Shown here: positions 24,191-33,682 of the stretch, one piece after another | Layout: each line of letters begins with the position of its first letter | Position numbering within the stretch: the stretch's first letter is position 1 | From: Anaerolineae bacterium | GTDB taxonomy: Bacteria; Chloroflexota; Anaerolineae; 4572-78; J111 | Direction of reading: 5' to 3' | NCBI GenBank assembly: GCA_023151115.1 | Contig: JAKLJP010000006.1 | Location: 1-64,000, forward strand | Length of the DNA stretch: 64,000 nt | Position numbers and translations under genes: made by a program | The notes under the pieces: generated by a model | Told to the model about the DNA's origin: nothing | Seen by the model: only the letters and a program-made list of their open reading frames with translations | The model's database searches: none

Positions 24191-25972
24191 TTATTGAGTA
24201 TCCACAGTGGTGAAAATATTAATATTATCAATGGTCTTCAGGGTGAAAGCTGTAGGCGATTCTACTTCCGAAAGAAACTGTTCGGTTTCGCTGCCGGCCT
24301 CTAAAATATAAGTTTGCCGGGGTAGAGTAGCCACGTAATGGGTGTAGCTTTCATAGCGGTCGCGTGAGCGGTAAGGCGCAATGATTAATTTTTCACGGCT
24401 CAAAAAGGTAAGTTTGTAGGCATTCTGATAATATGCCTGGCCGCCTTTGATTTGCTCACTCTCCAAAAAATCAACGACTTGTTGGGCAGAACATACCTTT
24501 GGCAAAGATTGATAATACTGCCAATTGATGACCCCATAGTAGCCCCAGATAAAGACAGCCAGCATGATAACCAAGATAGGTTGGTACCTTTGCCAATGAG
24601 TCAGAGCTAGGCCGACCACACCGCTTAAAACAAACAACATGGGCAAAAAATAGCGAATATGCTCGATGACGTAATTATTGCCGTTGATAAAGCCAAAGCC
24701 CATGATTAAACTGCCCAGCAGCCATAAGTAATGCTCCGGCTGAGGCGTGATAGGCCGCAATAAGAGGAGATCAAGCAACGCCTGGCGATAATGTTTACCA
24801 AAATGAAGAAAAATGGCGACAAAAATAGCGGCAAGCCCTATTTTGCTCAAAATCATTAACCACAAGGCACTGTCGGTGTGGGTACGTAAGCCAATTAGGG
24901 CCGGAATAATGCCAAAGAGGTGTAACTGCCACAATTCGGGTAAACGCTGCCAGGTAATGAAATTAAAATTGTCTACTCCGCCCGTTGAGTTGCCGGGATT
25001 GAAAAAGTAATAAATCATGGGGGCTATGCCTAAAATACCGCCCAGGCCAAGCCAGAATAGGTAAAGTTCAGGGTGGTCTTGAGAAGAGGCGTTAGAACTT
25101 AACTGTTTACGCCAGCGAAGTAACGTTATCCACGTGATCCAGGTAATTAAAATAGCGCCAATTAACAGGCGTTGAATATAAAGTACGTCAATCGCCAGGT
25201 TGAAGGCAAATAAAATTATCAGGATCAGCGCCATGATGCCCAAACCAATTATCAACCAGATGAACAGAGATAAACGCCCCAGGTAGTTTCGCCATTCAGG
25301 CCACTTGGGTGAGCCAAGACCCCAAACAACCAACACTGTGAACAGGTAAAAAACAGACAAGGGATGAGTCCACAGAGCCAAGCCGGCCACCAACCCAACA
25401 TTGAATACCCGGCCATAACTCCAGCCGGAGGTGAAACCTCTCTGGACCAATAGAAACAAGAACGTGCCCAAAAACAGCATTTCCGCGTTGCCACCATTGG
25501 CCCCGTAAGTATGTACGGTCAACATAGCTGGAGGCAGCGCCAAAAATAGGCTTCCCCACACAGCCGTTGAACGATTATGCCATCTATCCAACCATACAAA
25601 TGAAACTGTCACAAAAGCCAGATAAGAGGTAACCGGACTCAAACGAAGTAACAGCCCGTTCATATCGTCAAAAAGCCAAAAGATGACCGCTGCGATCATA
25701 GCTTCTAAACTGCCCAGGTAGAACTGCCCGTAGAAAAAAACAGGGATGTGACCTTCCAAAATATGTTTAGCCATCAAGCCGACAATGGCTTCATCGGAAT
25801 TGAAATCGCCACACCAACGAGTCAGCAAAATACCTCTCACTAAAATGGCGACAGCGATGGAAATGAGTAAGGCGAATCCGAAATTTTGAAATCTGAAATG
25901 TAATCTCTGGAGCATGCTCTGATACCTGGTGCTTTTTCTGGGATTTTGTTTGTTTTTCAGTTTTCTCCGCAA
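24191..25972 (-). CDS. GT39/ArnT-like membrane glycosyltransferase
   Basis: A 593-residue polytopic protein. The first loop after the N-terminal helix, WCGDFNSDEAIVGLMAKHIL, has the acidic pattern of GT-C enzymes that use polyprenyl-phosphate sugars, and is followed by GQFYLGSLEAM. Ten or more hydrophobic segments and a soluble C-terminal domain (LPKVCSAQQVVDFLESEQI...) follow. The ATG at 25972 overlaps the end of the upstream gene by 16 bases; M20 (MLQRLHF) is an alternative start. Acceptor unknown. Confidence 0.72.
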   Translation of the reverse strand: MRRKLKNKQNPRKSTRYQSMLQRLHFRFQNFGFALLISIAVAILVRGILLTRWCGDFNSDEAIVGLMAKHILEGHIPVFFYGQFYLGSLEAMIAAVIFWLFDDMNGLLLRLSPVTSYLAFVTVSFVWLDRWHNRSTAVWGSLFLALPPAMLTVHTYGANGGNAEMLFLGTFLFLLVQRGFTSGWSYGRVFNVGLVAGLALWTHPLSVFYLFTVLVVWGLGSPKWPEWRNYLGRLSLFIWLIIGLGIMALILIILFAFNLAIDVLYIQRLLIGAILITWITWITLLRWRKQLSSNASSQDHPELYLFWLGLGGILGIAPMIYYFFNPGNSTGGVDNFNFITWQRLPELWQLHLFGIIPALIGLRTHTDSALWLMILSKIGLAAIFVAIFLHFGKHYRQALLDLLLLRPITPQPEHYLWLLGSLIMGFGFINGNNYVIEHIRYFLPMLFVLSGVVGLALTHWQRYQPILVIMLAVFIWGYYGVINWQYYQSLPKVCSAQQVVDFLESEQIKGGQAYYQNAYKLTFLSREKLIIAPYRSRDRYESYTHYVATLPRQTYILEAGSETEQFLSEVESPTAFTLKTIDNINIFTTVDTQ

Positions 25973-28035
25973 TCAAACAACTCAAAAACATGGATGCTGT
26001 CTTGAACGGTTATCGGGTGTAAACACGGTACAGTAGTTACTTGCTTTAGCAGATCTTGAGCCGTATCTGTCCCCGGCCCTTCGGTCTCAATTAATACATA
26101 ACGCACCTGCCAGCGGTTTAGCAGGGCCAAACTGGCGGCATCGGGAAAGGTGAGTAACTCGGGGTGACGCCGACCCAGCATAAAGCCAAAGGGATTGCCA
26201 TAGGCATGGACGATAGGTTTACAATGAGTTCTGGCATAGATGAATTGGGAGCCGTTAAAGCTGCTGTCAAGCGGATATTGAATCATGGCATCGCCGTCGG
26301 GTTGGCGGCGAGAAGTAAGGTCATTGCAATAGTTGCCTCGCCAGGATATTGGGGCGGCTGCATTGTGGCTGGGTTGTTGGCGCAGCCAGATGTCAACCGG
26401 GCGCTCGGTAAAGGGCCGGTGGGTGGGCATGGGCTTCCACCAGACCTCAAACAAAGCCAGGCTGATGACAATGAGCCAGGGCCAGGTGGAAGATGGAAGA
26501 TGGAAGATGGAAGATGGAAGATAGAGGATAGAGGATAGAGGATTGCTATGGCTCGCAGTTCGTTTTTTGATGGGCGGGGTTCGATTGGGACGACGGGAAG
26601 CGATTTCGCGTTGGTGCCAGGCGGCTGCGCCATAAGCAGCCAGGATAGCGATGCCAAAAATGGCAAACTGACCAAAGCGGGTCCAGGTACGGGTATTACC
26701 CACTGCCGGGACGAACCAACGGATGAGCAGCGATGGCAGCGGGATGACAATCCCGTTCTCTTGTTCAAGCGTGAAGGGTTCTCGCTGCAAGGATAAGTTC
26801 ATGGAAATATCGTTCATTATCTGGTTAAAGCTGTTTACCACAGCGGGTGGCGCGGGAATGACGACCTGCCGCCCGGCCAGGTGCAGGGTTAGCCCCAGGC
26901 TGAGGACAATCGCCACCAGGGTGAGATAGAGCCAGGGCCGGGTGGTTTTGCCCTGGCTCCAGCGCAGGCCATAAATGGCAAAAAGAATAGCCACCAGACC
27001 CGGACTTAACAAAAATTCCGTAGCAATATTCAGATTGGAATCGGGAAAAAAGCGACCGGCTTCAAAATCGGCTTGAGTGGGCGATGTTTTGTCGGCCAGG
27101 GCGGCCAGATGCAGAATTTTTTCTTCAATAAAAGTACCCCACAAGGGATGGAAGGGATTGGGGATAAGATAATCGGTGGGTGAGGCCGACCAGAAATTGG
27201 TATTTTCCAGAGTGGGGCGAGTATCAGGATCACTGCTGACGGCTAAAAAGGGCGGCAAGAAAGGAGCGATGAGGATTATCGCGGTGACGATGAAGATGCC
27301 CAACCCCATCCAAAGCCCTCGGTCTCGAAACTGAACGGGCCAAGGCCAGGCTCGGACTGCCAACCAGATCAGGCTTAACAACCCGCCGGCCAGAGCCAGA
27401 TACCACGAGGCCAGGGCATTGAGGCCAAAGGCAAGGCCACCGGCAAAGGCATAACGCCGGCGCCCGGTTTGTAGAAACCTTTCGATAAAAAGAAAAATGA
27501 GGGGAAACCAGCCTATTGTCAGGTGGATCAGATGAAAATATTGTCCCCGCCGAAAGGGGGCAAAGCCAAAAATGATACCGGCCAGCAGACCGGCCCACCA
27601 GCTATGGGTCAATCGCCGGGCTAACAAAAAGGCGCTAAAACCACCAAGAAAAATATTAAAAAAAAGCAGCGCGTTATGGGCGCTGTACTCGCCAACGGCA
27701 AGGGTAAAAGGCAGGCCAAAGAGGGTGTTAGTGGGGGTAATCTCGCTGTAAGCCAAGGGATAGCCCAACGGATAATAAATAAAAGGAACCAGCCAGGGCG
27801 ATTGACCGGTCTCAATCAGCGTATGCTTAAACCACCATAACCGCCAGACATACTCATAAGTATCTCCGCTTCCGCTGACCTCGTCAAAAAAATGAAAAAT
27901 GATCGGCCGCAGGAAGATAGCAGTCAGGAGGAGGAAAAAAAGACCAGCCAGCAGGTTGCCGCTGAAAATTGAGATTAGCCGGGCCGATTTGAATAGAGCC
28001 GGACTCTGTGGAAGCTCTACAGAAGTTCTTTGCAT
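25957..28035 (-). CDS. Large polytopic membrane protein of the glycan cluster
   Basis: A 692-residue protein with about ten to twelve hydrophobic segments, starting MQRTSVELPQ. After the first helix comes GSGDTYEYVWRLWWFKH, a GT-C-like acidic loop, then YYPLGYPLAYSEITPTN. I can only place it among uncharacterised GT-C-like membrane proteins. Residues around 495-515 (NPLSSILYLPSSIFHLPSS) are encoded by a tandem heptanucleotide tract, an unusual insertion just before a membrane segment. It overlaps the next gene by 16 bases. Confidence 0.68.
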   Translation of the reverse strand: MQRTSVELPQSPALFKSARLISIFSGNLLAGLFFLLLTAIFLRPIIFHFFDEVSGSGDTYEYVWRLWWFKHTLIETGQSPWLVPFIYYPLGYPLAYSEITPTNTLFGLPFTLAVGEYSAHNALLFFNIFLGGFSAFLLARRLTHSWWAGLLAGIIFGFAPFRRGQYFHLIHLTIGWFPLIFLFIERFLQTGRRRYAFAGGLAFGLNALASWYLALAGGLLSLIWLAVRAWPWPVQFRDRGLWMGLGIFIVTAIILIAPFLPPFLAVSSDPDTRPTLENTNFWSASPTDYLIPNPFHPLWGTFIEEKILHLAALADKTSPTQADFEAGRFFPDSNLNIATEFLLSPGLVAILFAIYGLRWSQGKTTRPWLYLTLVAIVLSLGLTLHLAGRQVVIPAPPAVVNSFNQIMNDISMNLSLQREPFTLEQENGIVIPLPSLLIRWFVPAVGNTRTWTRFGQFAIFGIAILAAYGAAAWHQREIASRRPNRTPPIKKRTASHSNPLSSILYLPSSIFHLPSSTWPWLIVISLALFEVWWKPMPTHRPFTERPVDIWLRQQPSHNAAAPISWRGNYCNDLTSRRQPDGDAMIQYPLDSSFNGSQFIYARTHCKPIVHAYGNPFGFMLGRRHPELLTFPDAASLALLNRWQVRYVLIETEGPGTDTAQDLLKQVTTVPCLHPITVQDSIHVFELFDCGEN
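26487..26543. repeat. Heptanucleotide tandem repeat inside a coding sequence
   Basis: Five TGGAAGA units are followed by three ATAGAGG units on the plus strand, within the minus-strand membrane protein gene. Because 7 is not a multiple of 3, gain or loss of one unit would shift the reading frame. The same words occur in intergenic hairpins at 10395-10537. Confidence 0.85.
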
Positions 28036-28078
28036 AAGACGATTTAAGAAACTGTCAAAGAATAACTTTTCAGTTTGG

Positions 28079-28138
28079 GAGATTAGAGATTAGAGATTGG
28101 CAATTGTTTAATCTCTAATTACCAATCTCCAATCTCTT
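28079..28138. repeat. Iterated hairpin of GAGATTA heptamers
   Basis: GAGATTAGAGATTAGAGATT on the left and ACCAATCTCCAATCTC on the right form an imperfect hairpin between two membrane protein genes. Confidence 0.7.
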
Positions 28139-28167
28139 GGCGTAGCAAAGTTATTTGTGGACGAGTT

Positions 28168-29796
28168 CTAACTGTCGTTGCGTTGATAAATGGCCCGGCC
28201 AGCGATTGTTTCTACCCAATGATAATCCTTGGCTAAACCCTGGGTAAGCCAGGTGGGGGGATTATCTTGCGCCACAACGATAAATTTGGTGGTAGGGGCA
28301 AAAAGCCGGCGTTGTAGTTCCGCCGGCCCGCCGGGGATATTAGGCTCCTCCAGGTATTTGGGCCAGATAAAATCCAAAGCGCAGCGACGATTGGCTAAAA
28401 AGTAAAGTTGAACCTCTTCGCTCCAGATATAGATGCGATCATCAGGCTGTGAATGAGTTTGGATATAAGTAGCAATATCTTGTAGAGCCACAAACATTGG
28501 GCCGGTGGGAGGCCAGCTTTTTTGCACAAATTCACGATAGGTTTCCTGGCCCGTTTTGTAACGGATGTAGTGATACAAATAGCCGCTATTGACAAAAAGG
28601 TAAGTCGCGCCAATTGTCAACAACAGCAGCGCCGATATGGGCCAGCCTATCCACCTGCGTTTAGGGTTAACCTGAACTAGGCGCAGCGGCTGCGTTATAA
28701 ACCAGGCGGCTAATAGACTCAGTGACGGGGTGATAAGCAAGTAATAGTGCCAAAAAGCATTGTAGCTGATGCCCGCTTCGATGAAAGAAAGTAGAAACCA
28801 GAATAGAATAATATATTTTGTCAGCCTGGGTAAGATTTTATCAAACGGCATTAACATCGCTCCGGCTAAACCGGAGGTCAATAAGGGCAGATTGGCTATC
28901 GCCAGGCCACTAAGCGGATAGAGAAAAAGGAACAATGGATTAACGGTAGTCGAAGTGACGTGGCCCTGGCCCAGGGTAAAAACTAGGCTCAACCGGGGCA
29001 AAAGCCCCAAATCACCAAAGTAAATCACCACCGGCAACAACCCCGCCATCAGGCCAAGGCCCACCCAAAGCGTTCGCCGGGCCAAACGATTGATGCCCTC
29101 CTTCTTATTCGGCTGCCGCCATAATTGGATCAGGAGAATCAGACCCGTTAGCACCAATGCTGAGACATAGACAGATTTAAATAAGATACAGATAGCGCCG
29201 ATAAGCCCAATCCAAACATACTGCCAATCTTTGGTGGGGCGGTTTTGGAAGATAAGCAAGAGAAAGATGCCGGCGATACGGGGCAAATTGGCAAATAATT
29301 CAATTTCGGCAGTATGACCCTCCATAATATAGTCTGAGGTAAGCAATAAAAATAAGAAGAGGGCAATCCAACTTGTCTTTCTATCAGCAAAGGCACGAGC
29401 CAGGTAATAGAATAAATAGGCCGTAGGGATCAACCAGACGGCCAGAAAAAACCTGATCGCCCACGAATTGTCGCCCCACAGCGAGAAGGCCAGGGCATTA
29501 ATGTAGTAGACAAGGGGTAAATGATGGCCGGGATGGTAACTGCTGTACAGAGGTTCGCCTTGCAAAATAAGTCGTCCGCCATAGGCATTGGCGGCGCTGT
29601 CGTCGTCAAGAGGTTTTTCCAGATAGGGTAGACGAACCAGCAAGACGATTAACGGCAAGAGACACAGGAGAATTAATTCAACTTTGAAATGTTTAAAGTT
29701 TGCCAGCCTGGTAGTGAATATTGGATTTAGCACTAGAGGGCTAGAGATCAATTTGGATGGCATAAGGTTTTTGAATTTTGAAGTGAATCCATTCAC
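28168..29796 (-). CDS. GT39-family-like membrane glycosyltransferase
   Basis: A 542-residue polytopic protein. After the first helix comes LDDDSAANAYGGRLILQGEPLYSSYHPGHH, where the acidic DDD and the YxxxHPG pattern are typical of dolichyl/polyprenyl-phosphate-mannose-type mannosyltransferases and ArnT-like enzymes. About ten hydrophobic segments follow; the C-terminal part (DDRIYIWSEEVQLYFLANRR) is a soluble domain common in this group. It lies directly after the methyltransferase and AsnB genes, 18 bases from the former. Confidence 0.75.
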   Translation of the reverse strand: MNGFTSKFKNLMPSKLISSPLVLNPIFTTRLANFKHFKVELILLCLLPLIVLLVRLPYLEKPLDDDSAANAYGGRLILQGEPLYSSYHPGHHLPLVYYINALAFSLWGDNSWAIRFFLAVWLIPTAYLFYYLARAFADRKTSWIALFLFLLLTSDYIMEGHTAEIELFANLPRIAGIFLLLIFQNRPTKDWQYVWIGLIGAICILFKSVYVSALVLTGLILLIQLWRQPNKKEGINRLARRTLWVGLGLMAGLLPVVIYFGDLGLLPRLSLVFTLGQGHVTSTTVNPLFLFLYPLSGLAIANLPLLTSGLAGAMLMPFDKILPRLTKYIILFWFLLSFIEAGISYNAFWHYYLLITPSLSLLAAWFITQPLRLVQVNPKRRWIGWPISALLLLTIGATYLFVNSGYLYHYIRYKTGQETYREFVQKSWPPTGPMFVALQDIATYIQTHSQPDDRIYIWSEEVQLYFLANRRCALDFIWPKYLEEPNIPGGPAELQRRLFAPTTKFIVVAQDNPPTWLTQGLAKDYHWVETIAGRAIYQRNDS

Positions 29797-29814
29797 GGTT
29801 TTTAATGAATCGGC

Positions 29815-30552
29815 TCATTTTTGGGCAATACACAGTAATGACACACCAAACGGTAAATTGAGGTGACGTAGTAAGGGACGTTCTGCGGCAAAGACTGCTT
29901 GTAACAGATTATTGCTCCAGCCTGGATGCAAATCATTTTCGCTGGTTCCCCGGATATTATTGCCCGACAGCCGCAGGGCAGTACGCCCGGCCAAAATCAG
30001 CGGAAACAAAAAAGTATTGGCATAGGTGAGTTTGTTGACTTTCAGACCAACTCCGGTTAGCTTTTGAAGAAGTTCGCCTGCTGTATAACGCCTGTAATGA
30101 TGGCTAACGTCATCTTGCAAACCCCACAAAAAGTTAAAAGCAGGCGTGAAGATCACCAAAGAACCATGAGGTTTGAGCAGTCGAGCCAACTCTTGCAGAG
30201 CCTGTACATCATCGGCCAGATGTTCAATCAAATCTAAAGCCATAATAACCTCAAAAGAGGCGTCGGAAAAAGGAGGGCGGGCGCCATCACCGCAGCTTAA
30301 ATTGCTTAAGTGACGAGAGCGGCAGAAACTCAATCCTTCCGGCGAAAAATCAAGCCCCGTTACTTGCTGGTAGCCGTTGGCTTGAAGATATTCGATGTTA
30401 AAGCCAGTACCGCAACCTATATCCAAAATTCGGGGGTTGTGATACTGAGCCAAGACTTGTAAAACCCAATCAAAAATAATTTTGCGCCGGGCGACATACC
30501 ACCAATGGGTTTGTTCAACATTCTGGATGTGTTGGTACATCTCTTTTTTCAT
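29815..30552 (-). CDS. SAM-dependent methyltransferase (class I)
   Basis: A 245-residue Rossmann methyltransferase. Motif I is ILDIGCGTGFN near residues 40-50, motif II VTGLDFSP near 62-69, and the post-I/motif IV region ALDLIEHLADD near 108-118 has the DxxEH pattern of UbiG/polysaccharide-cluster enzymes. A C-terminal stretch (FLFPLILAGRTALRL) is moderately hydrophobic. Setting suggests methylation of a glycan or lipid carrier; the substrate is unknown. Confidence 0.85.
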   Translation of the reverse strand: MKKEMYQHIQNVEQTHWWYVARRKIIFDWVLQVLAQYHNPRILDIGCGTGFNIEYLQANGYQQVTGLDFSPEGLSFCRSRHLSNLSCGDGARPPFSDASFEVIMALDLIEHLADDVQALQELARLLKPHGSLVIFTPAFNFLWGLQDDVSHHYRRYTAGELLQKLTGVGLKVNKLTYANTFLFPLILAGRTALRLSGNNIRGTSENDLHPGWSNNLLQAVFAAERPLLRHLNLPFGVSLLCIAQK

Positions 30553-30573
30553 GATATTTAGAGCCTGTTTATT

Positions 30574-32475
30574 TTAATGATGGGCCTCGATATACCGATC
30601 ATACCACAGTTGAAAGATCAGCAAGGTCCACAAGACCTTGCGATTATCCCGCTGCTGCGCGAAATGCTCATCGAGCAGTTGCCGCACGTAAGGATAATTA
30701 AAAAGGCCTTGCCGGTTGATGCGCGGCTCCGACAACATTTCCATCACCAGCTCGCGCAGCTCGGTGGTCAGCCAGCGGGCGACCGGCATATTAAAGCCTT
30801 TTTTGGGGCGATGGATAATGTCTTTGGGCAAGGTCCCGTTCATACTCTTTTTGAGCAGATACTTGCTGGTCAGCCGTTTCAGCTTAAGTTCGACCGGTAA
30901 ATCCGTAGCAAAGTGGACCATGTCTCGGTTCAAAAAGGGAACCCGCACTTCCAGGGAGGCGGCCATGCTGGCCCGGTCAACTTTGTAGAGGATATCCCCT
31001 TCCAGGTACATTTTCATATCGTTGTACAGCAGTTGATTCAAGGGCAGGCGGGCGTCACACTCGCGGGCGTGGAGATAAGCCTGGGTATAGGTGTCGCGCA
31101 AAACCGGCTTAAACCAATCTTGTAACAGCAGCGTCTTGTCCTCATCCACAAAAGAGCCAAGCCAGCGATGATGGCGGACTTGCAGTGGTACGCCCCGGCC
31201 CGCCAGAAAACGCCGTATCTTGAAATCAAAGCTGATATTGTTGAAAGAAACCGGCATCAAATCGAGCAGTTTGGGAGCAACTGAGGCGCGTATTTGCCAG
31301 GGTACCATTCGTTCATAATATTCAATCAGCCGGTGCGCCGCCAGGGTCGGATAACCGGCAAACAGCTCATCACCGCCATCGCCACCCAGCACCACTTTAA
31401 CCTGCCCCCTGGCAAAGAGCGATAGGAAATAGGTGGGGATCAGCGATGAGTCGCCAAACGGCTCGTCCAGAAAATCGGTGATGGTCGGGACCATCTCGGC
31501 AACCATCTGGCTGGTCAGAATCAGTTCGTTATGGCGCGTGCCCACATGCTGCGCCACCTTTCGGGCGTAGGCCGACTCATCAAACGAGGCTTCCTGAAAA
31601 CCGACGGAGAAACTATCAACCGTGCCGGGGTATAATTGGGCCATGAGCGCGGCAATGCTGCTGGAGTCCAACCCCCCGCTGAGCAAAACGCCAACCGGCA
31701 CATCGCTGACCAGCTCTTGTTTGACGCTTTCTTTCAAGGTCTGGTACAGACCATCGGCGTAATCACGCCAATGGACCGGCGGCCGGCTTTCGCTGCGGGC
31801 CAGGCTAATCTGCCAGTAGGGTTGGCGCTGAAGCCCCTGCTGATTGTAACGCAGGCTATACCCCGGCTCCAGCCGGTAAATATGGCGGATGATGGTTCGC
31901 GGCGAGGGCACATACTCAAAAGAGAGATATTCGTTCAGCGAAATCAGGTCAATCTCGCGCTTGACTTCAGGATGAGCCAGGACCACTTTTAACTCTGAGC
32001 CAAAGATAAAAAAATTACCTATTTCAGTGTAATACAATGGTTTGATGCCCATCCGGTCACGCGCCAGGGTTAATTCCTGGCGTGGAATATCCCAGATGGC
32101 AAAAGCAAAGATCCCGTTGAGATGTTGAATACAATCCAGGCCAAATTCCTCATAAAGATGGAGAATGACCTCGGTATCGGTTTGAGTCCGAAAAGCATGC
32201 TCCTTTTTTTGCAAATAAGTACGCAACTCGCGGTAATTATAAATCTCGCCGTTAAAGACAATCCACATCGATTCATCTTCATTGGCAATAGGCTGGCGGC
32301 CGCCGGCCAAATCAATGATGGAGAGACGGCGCGACCCGAGGCCGGCCGGTCCGCACTGATAAATCCCCTGTTCGTCAGGCCCCCGATGTTTCATTGCCTG
32401 GGTCATCTTGAGCAAAATGTCCTGGTTGACAGATTGGGAGGATTTTAGATCAACAATACCGCAGATGCCACACAT
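30574..32475 (-). CDS. asnB: Asparagine synthetase (glutamine-hydrolysing), AsnB type
   Basis: A 633-residue amidotransferase. The mature N-terminal nucleophile is Cys2 in MCGICGIVD, the glutaminase domain shows RGPDEQG and FNGEIYNY, and the synthetase domain has the ATP pyrophosphatase P-loop SGGLDSSS near 260 and GGDGGDELFAGYP near 360. Full length and all motifs intact. AsnB proteins are frequent in surface-polysaccharide clusters, where they may amidate sugar-acid or peptide groups rather than make free asparagine; that reading is inference here. Confidence 0.9.
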   Translation of the reverse strand: MCGICGIVDLKSSQSVNQDILLKMTQAMKHRGPDEQGIYQCGPAGLGSRRLSIIDLAGGRQPIANEDESMWIVFNGEIYNYRELRTYLQKKEHAFRTQTDTEVILHLYEEFGLDCIQHLNGIFAFAIWDIPRQELTLARDRMGIKPLYYTEIGNFFIFGSELKVVLAHPEVKREIDLISLNEYLSFEYVPSPRTIIRHIYRLEPGYSLRYNQQGLQRQPYWQISLARSESRPPVHWRDYADGLYQTLKESVKQELVSDVPVGVLLSGGLDSSSIAALMAQLYPGTVDSFSVGFQEASFDESAYARKVAQHVGTRHNELILTSQMVAEMVPTITDFLDEPFGDSSLIPTYFLSLFARGQVKVVLGGDGGDELFAGYPTLAAHRLIEYYERMVPWQIRASVAPKLLDLMPVSFNNISFDFKIRRFLAGRGVPLQVRHHRWLGSFVDEDKTLLLQDWFKPVLRDTYTQAYLHARECDARLPLNQLLYNDMKMYLEGDILYKVDRASMAASLEVRVPFLNRDMVHFATDLPVELKLKRLTSKYLLKKSMNGTLPKDIIHRPKKGFNMPVARWLTTELRELVMEMLSEPRINRQGLFNYPYVRQLLDEHFAQQRDNRKVLWTLLIFQLWYDRYIEAHH

Positions 32476-32486
32476 GCTTGTCCCTC

Positions 32487-33422
32487 TTATATAGGAATGG
32501 TTTTGCTGGCTGACCGTTTTTGTCGTTGCAAATAAAGGCTAACCCACAATATCATCGGAAACAAATGGCCCAACTGCCAGGCCCACGGACCGAACCAATT
32601 AGCCAGGAGCGGCAGCCACGAAACGACAGCCGCCAGAATTGCTACCCACCAGGTGAGACGGGCCATGGCCGGCAGCACCACAAAATAATGGTAAGAGTGA
32701 AGGTAAGGCAGGGCAAATACCCCGGCCAGCATGAGCATGTCTTCGTCGCCACGGGAAAGCCATAACAGAATAATAACCAACGGCAGCGACCACGGCCAGA
32801 TGCTAATATCATGCGGCTCTTCCCAGGCGGTAAAATTGCTGATGGTCAACATATCGAGCGGCCACAGCCCCCAAATAGCTGTGGTCAGGGCCAGCCAGAT
32901 GAGTAAAACAACCAGGTCTTTTTTACGAGCCAAAAATGCCAGATAACCCACCTGGGGTTTAATTGTTACCAACGGCGCCAACCAGGGCATGCCGGTCAGC
33001 CCAAAAACAATCAGCCCTTCAATCTGGCCCAGAAATACCAACCACAAGGCCGGCAAGGTAAAAAAAGCCAGGCTCATCGCCAGTAACGAAGCCCGCCGCT
33101 GGTATAAGCCCAACGCCAGGCCGCCAATTAAAAGGGGCCAGGTAAGATAACTGACATATTCAACCCAGGGTGGATAGTAAGAAAGGCCCTCTTCCTGAAC
33201 GGGGGTGCTGAAAAAATTAACCCAATCATAACCGATTAATCCGACCGGGGGTAAAAGTGAGCCGAGAAACGAGAAAACAACCATTCCGACAACGATAAAA
33301 AGGAGATACTGCCAGATAGGCATTGATCGCTTCGGCTGCGGCTGCTCTGGAAAAAAGGTGGCATCAATTTTCCGCCATAGTTCCAGCCAATTAACCTCTC
33401 TCAATTTTAACCCTTGTTCCAT
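32487..33422 (-). CDS. Hypothetical polytopic membrane protein
   Basis: About 311 residues from MEQGLKLREVNW, with some eight to nine hydrophobic segments (YLLFIVVGMVVFSFLGSLL, YLTWPLLIGGLALGLY, and others). A frame open 25 residues further upstream (33497) begins with an unlikely cysteine-rich sequence, so I prefer the internal start. No family motif recognised, but the segment GYDWVNFFSTP, after the first helix, recalls GT87-like loops, so a glycosyltransferase or flippase role is possible. It lies 11 bases upstream of asnB. Confidence 0.6.
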   Translation of the reverse strand: MEQGLKLREVNWLELWRKIDATFFPEQPQPKRSMPIWQYLLFIVVGMVVFSFLGSLLPPVGLIGYDWVNFFSTPVQEEGLSYYPPWVEYVSYLTWPLLIGGLALGLYQRRASLLAMSLAFFTLPALWLVFLGQIEGLIVFGLTGMPWLAPLVTIKPQVGYLAFLARKKDLVVLLIWLALTTAIWGLWPLDMLTISNFTAWEEPHDISIWPWSLPLVIILLWLSRGDEDMLMLAGVFALPYLHSYHYFVVLPAMARLTWWVAILAAVVSWLPLLANWFGPWAWQLGHLFPMILWVSLYLQRQKRSASKTIPI

Positions 33423-33482
33423 CGAATAAACTTTCTTTAGTACCTTAGCAATTGAGTCCTTGTACAGTGAGCAAGAAATTGT

Positions 33483-33682
33483 TACACAGAGAGGCACGGA
33501 GAAGTCACAGAGTTTCTCAGAGGAATTTTTAGAACTCTCTGTGTGCCCCTGTGGAGTCTTTGTGTAGCTCTGTGTTTCTTTTTGGTTCTGGCTCGTCCAG
33601 GTTAGGAATGAGAATCAAATAAGTTACCTATTGGGGGATTGGAAATTGTTAATCTGAACCTCTAATCTCCAATCTCCCGTAT
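33483..33682. repeat. Two intergenic iterated hairpins
   Basis: The first (33483-33579) has ACACAGAGAGGCACGGAG on the left and complements CTCTGTGTGCCC and CTCTGTGTTTC on the right. The second (33635-33682) has GGGGATTGGAAATT against AATCTCCAATCTCCC and includes the last codons (LEIRGSD) and stop of the SGNH gene at 33649. Confidence 0.65.
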
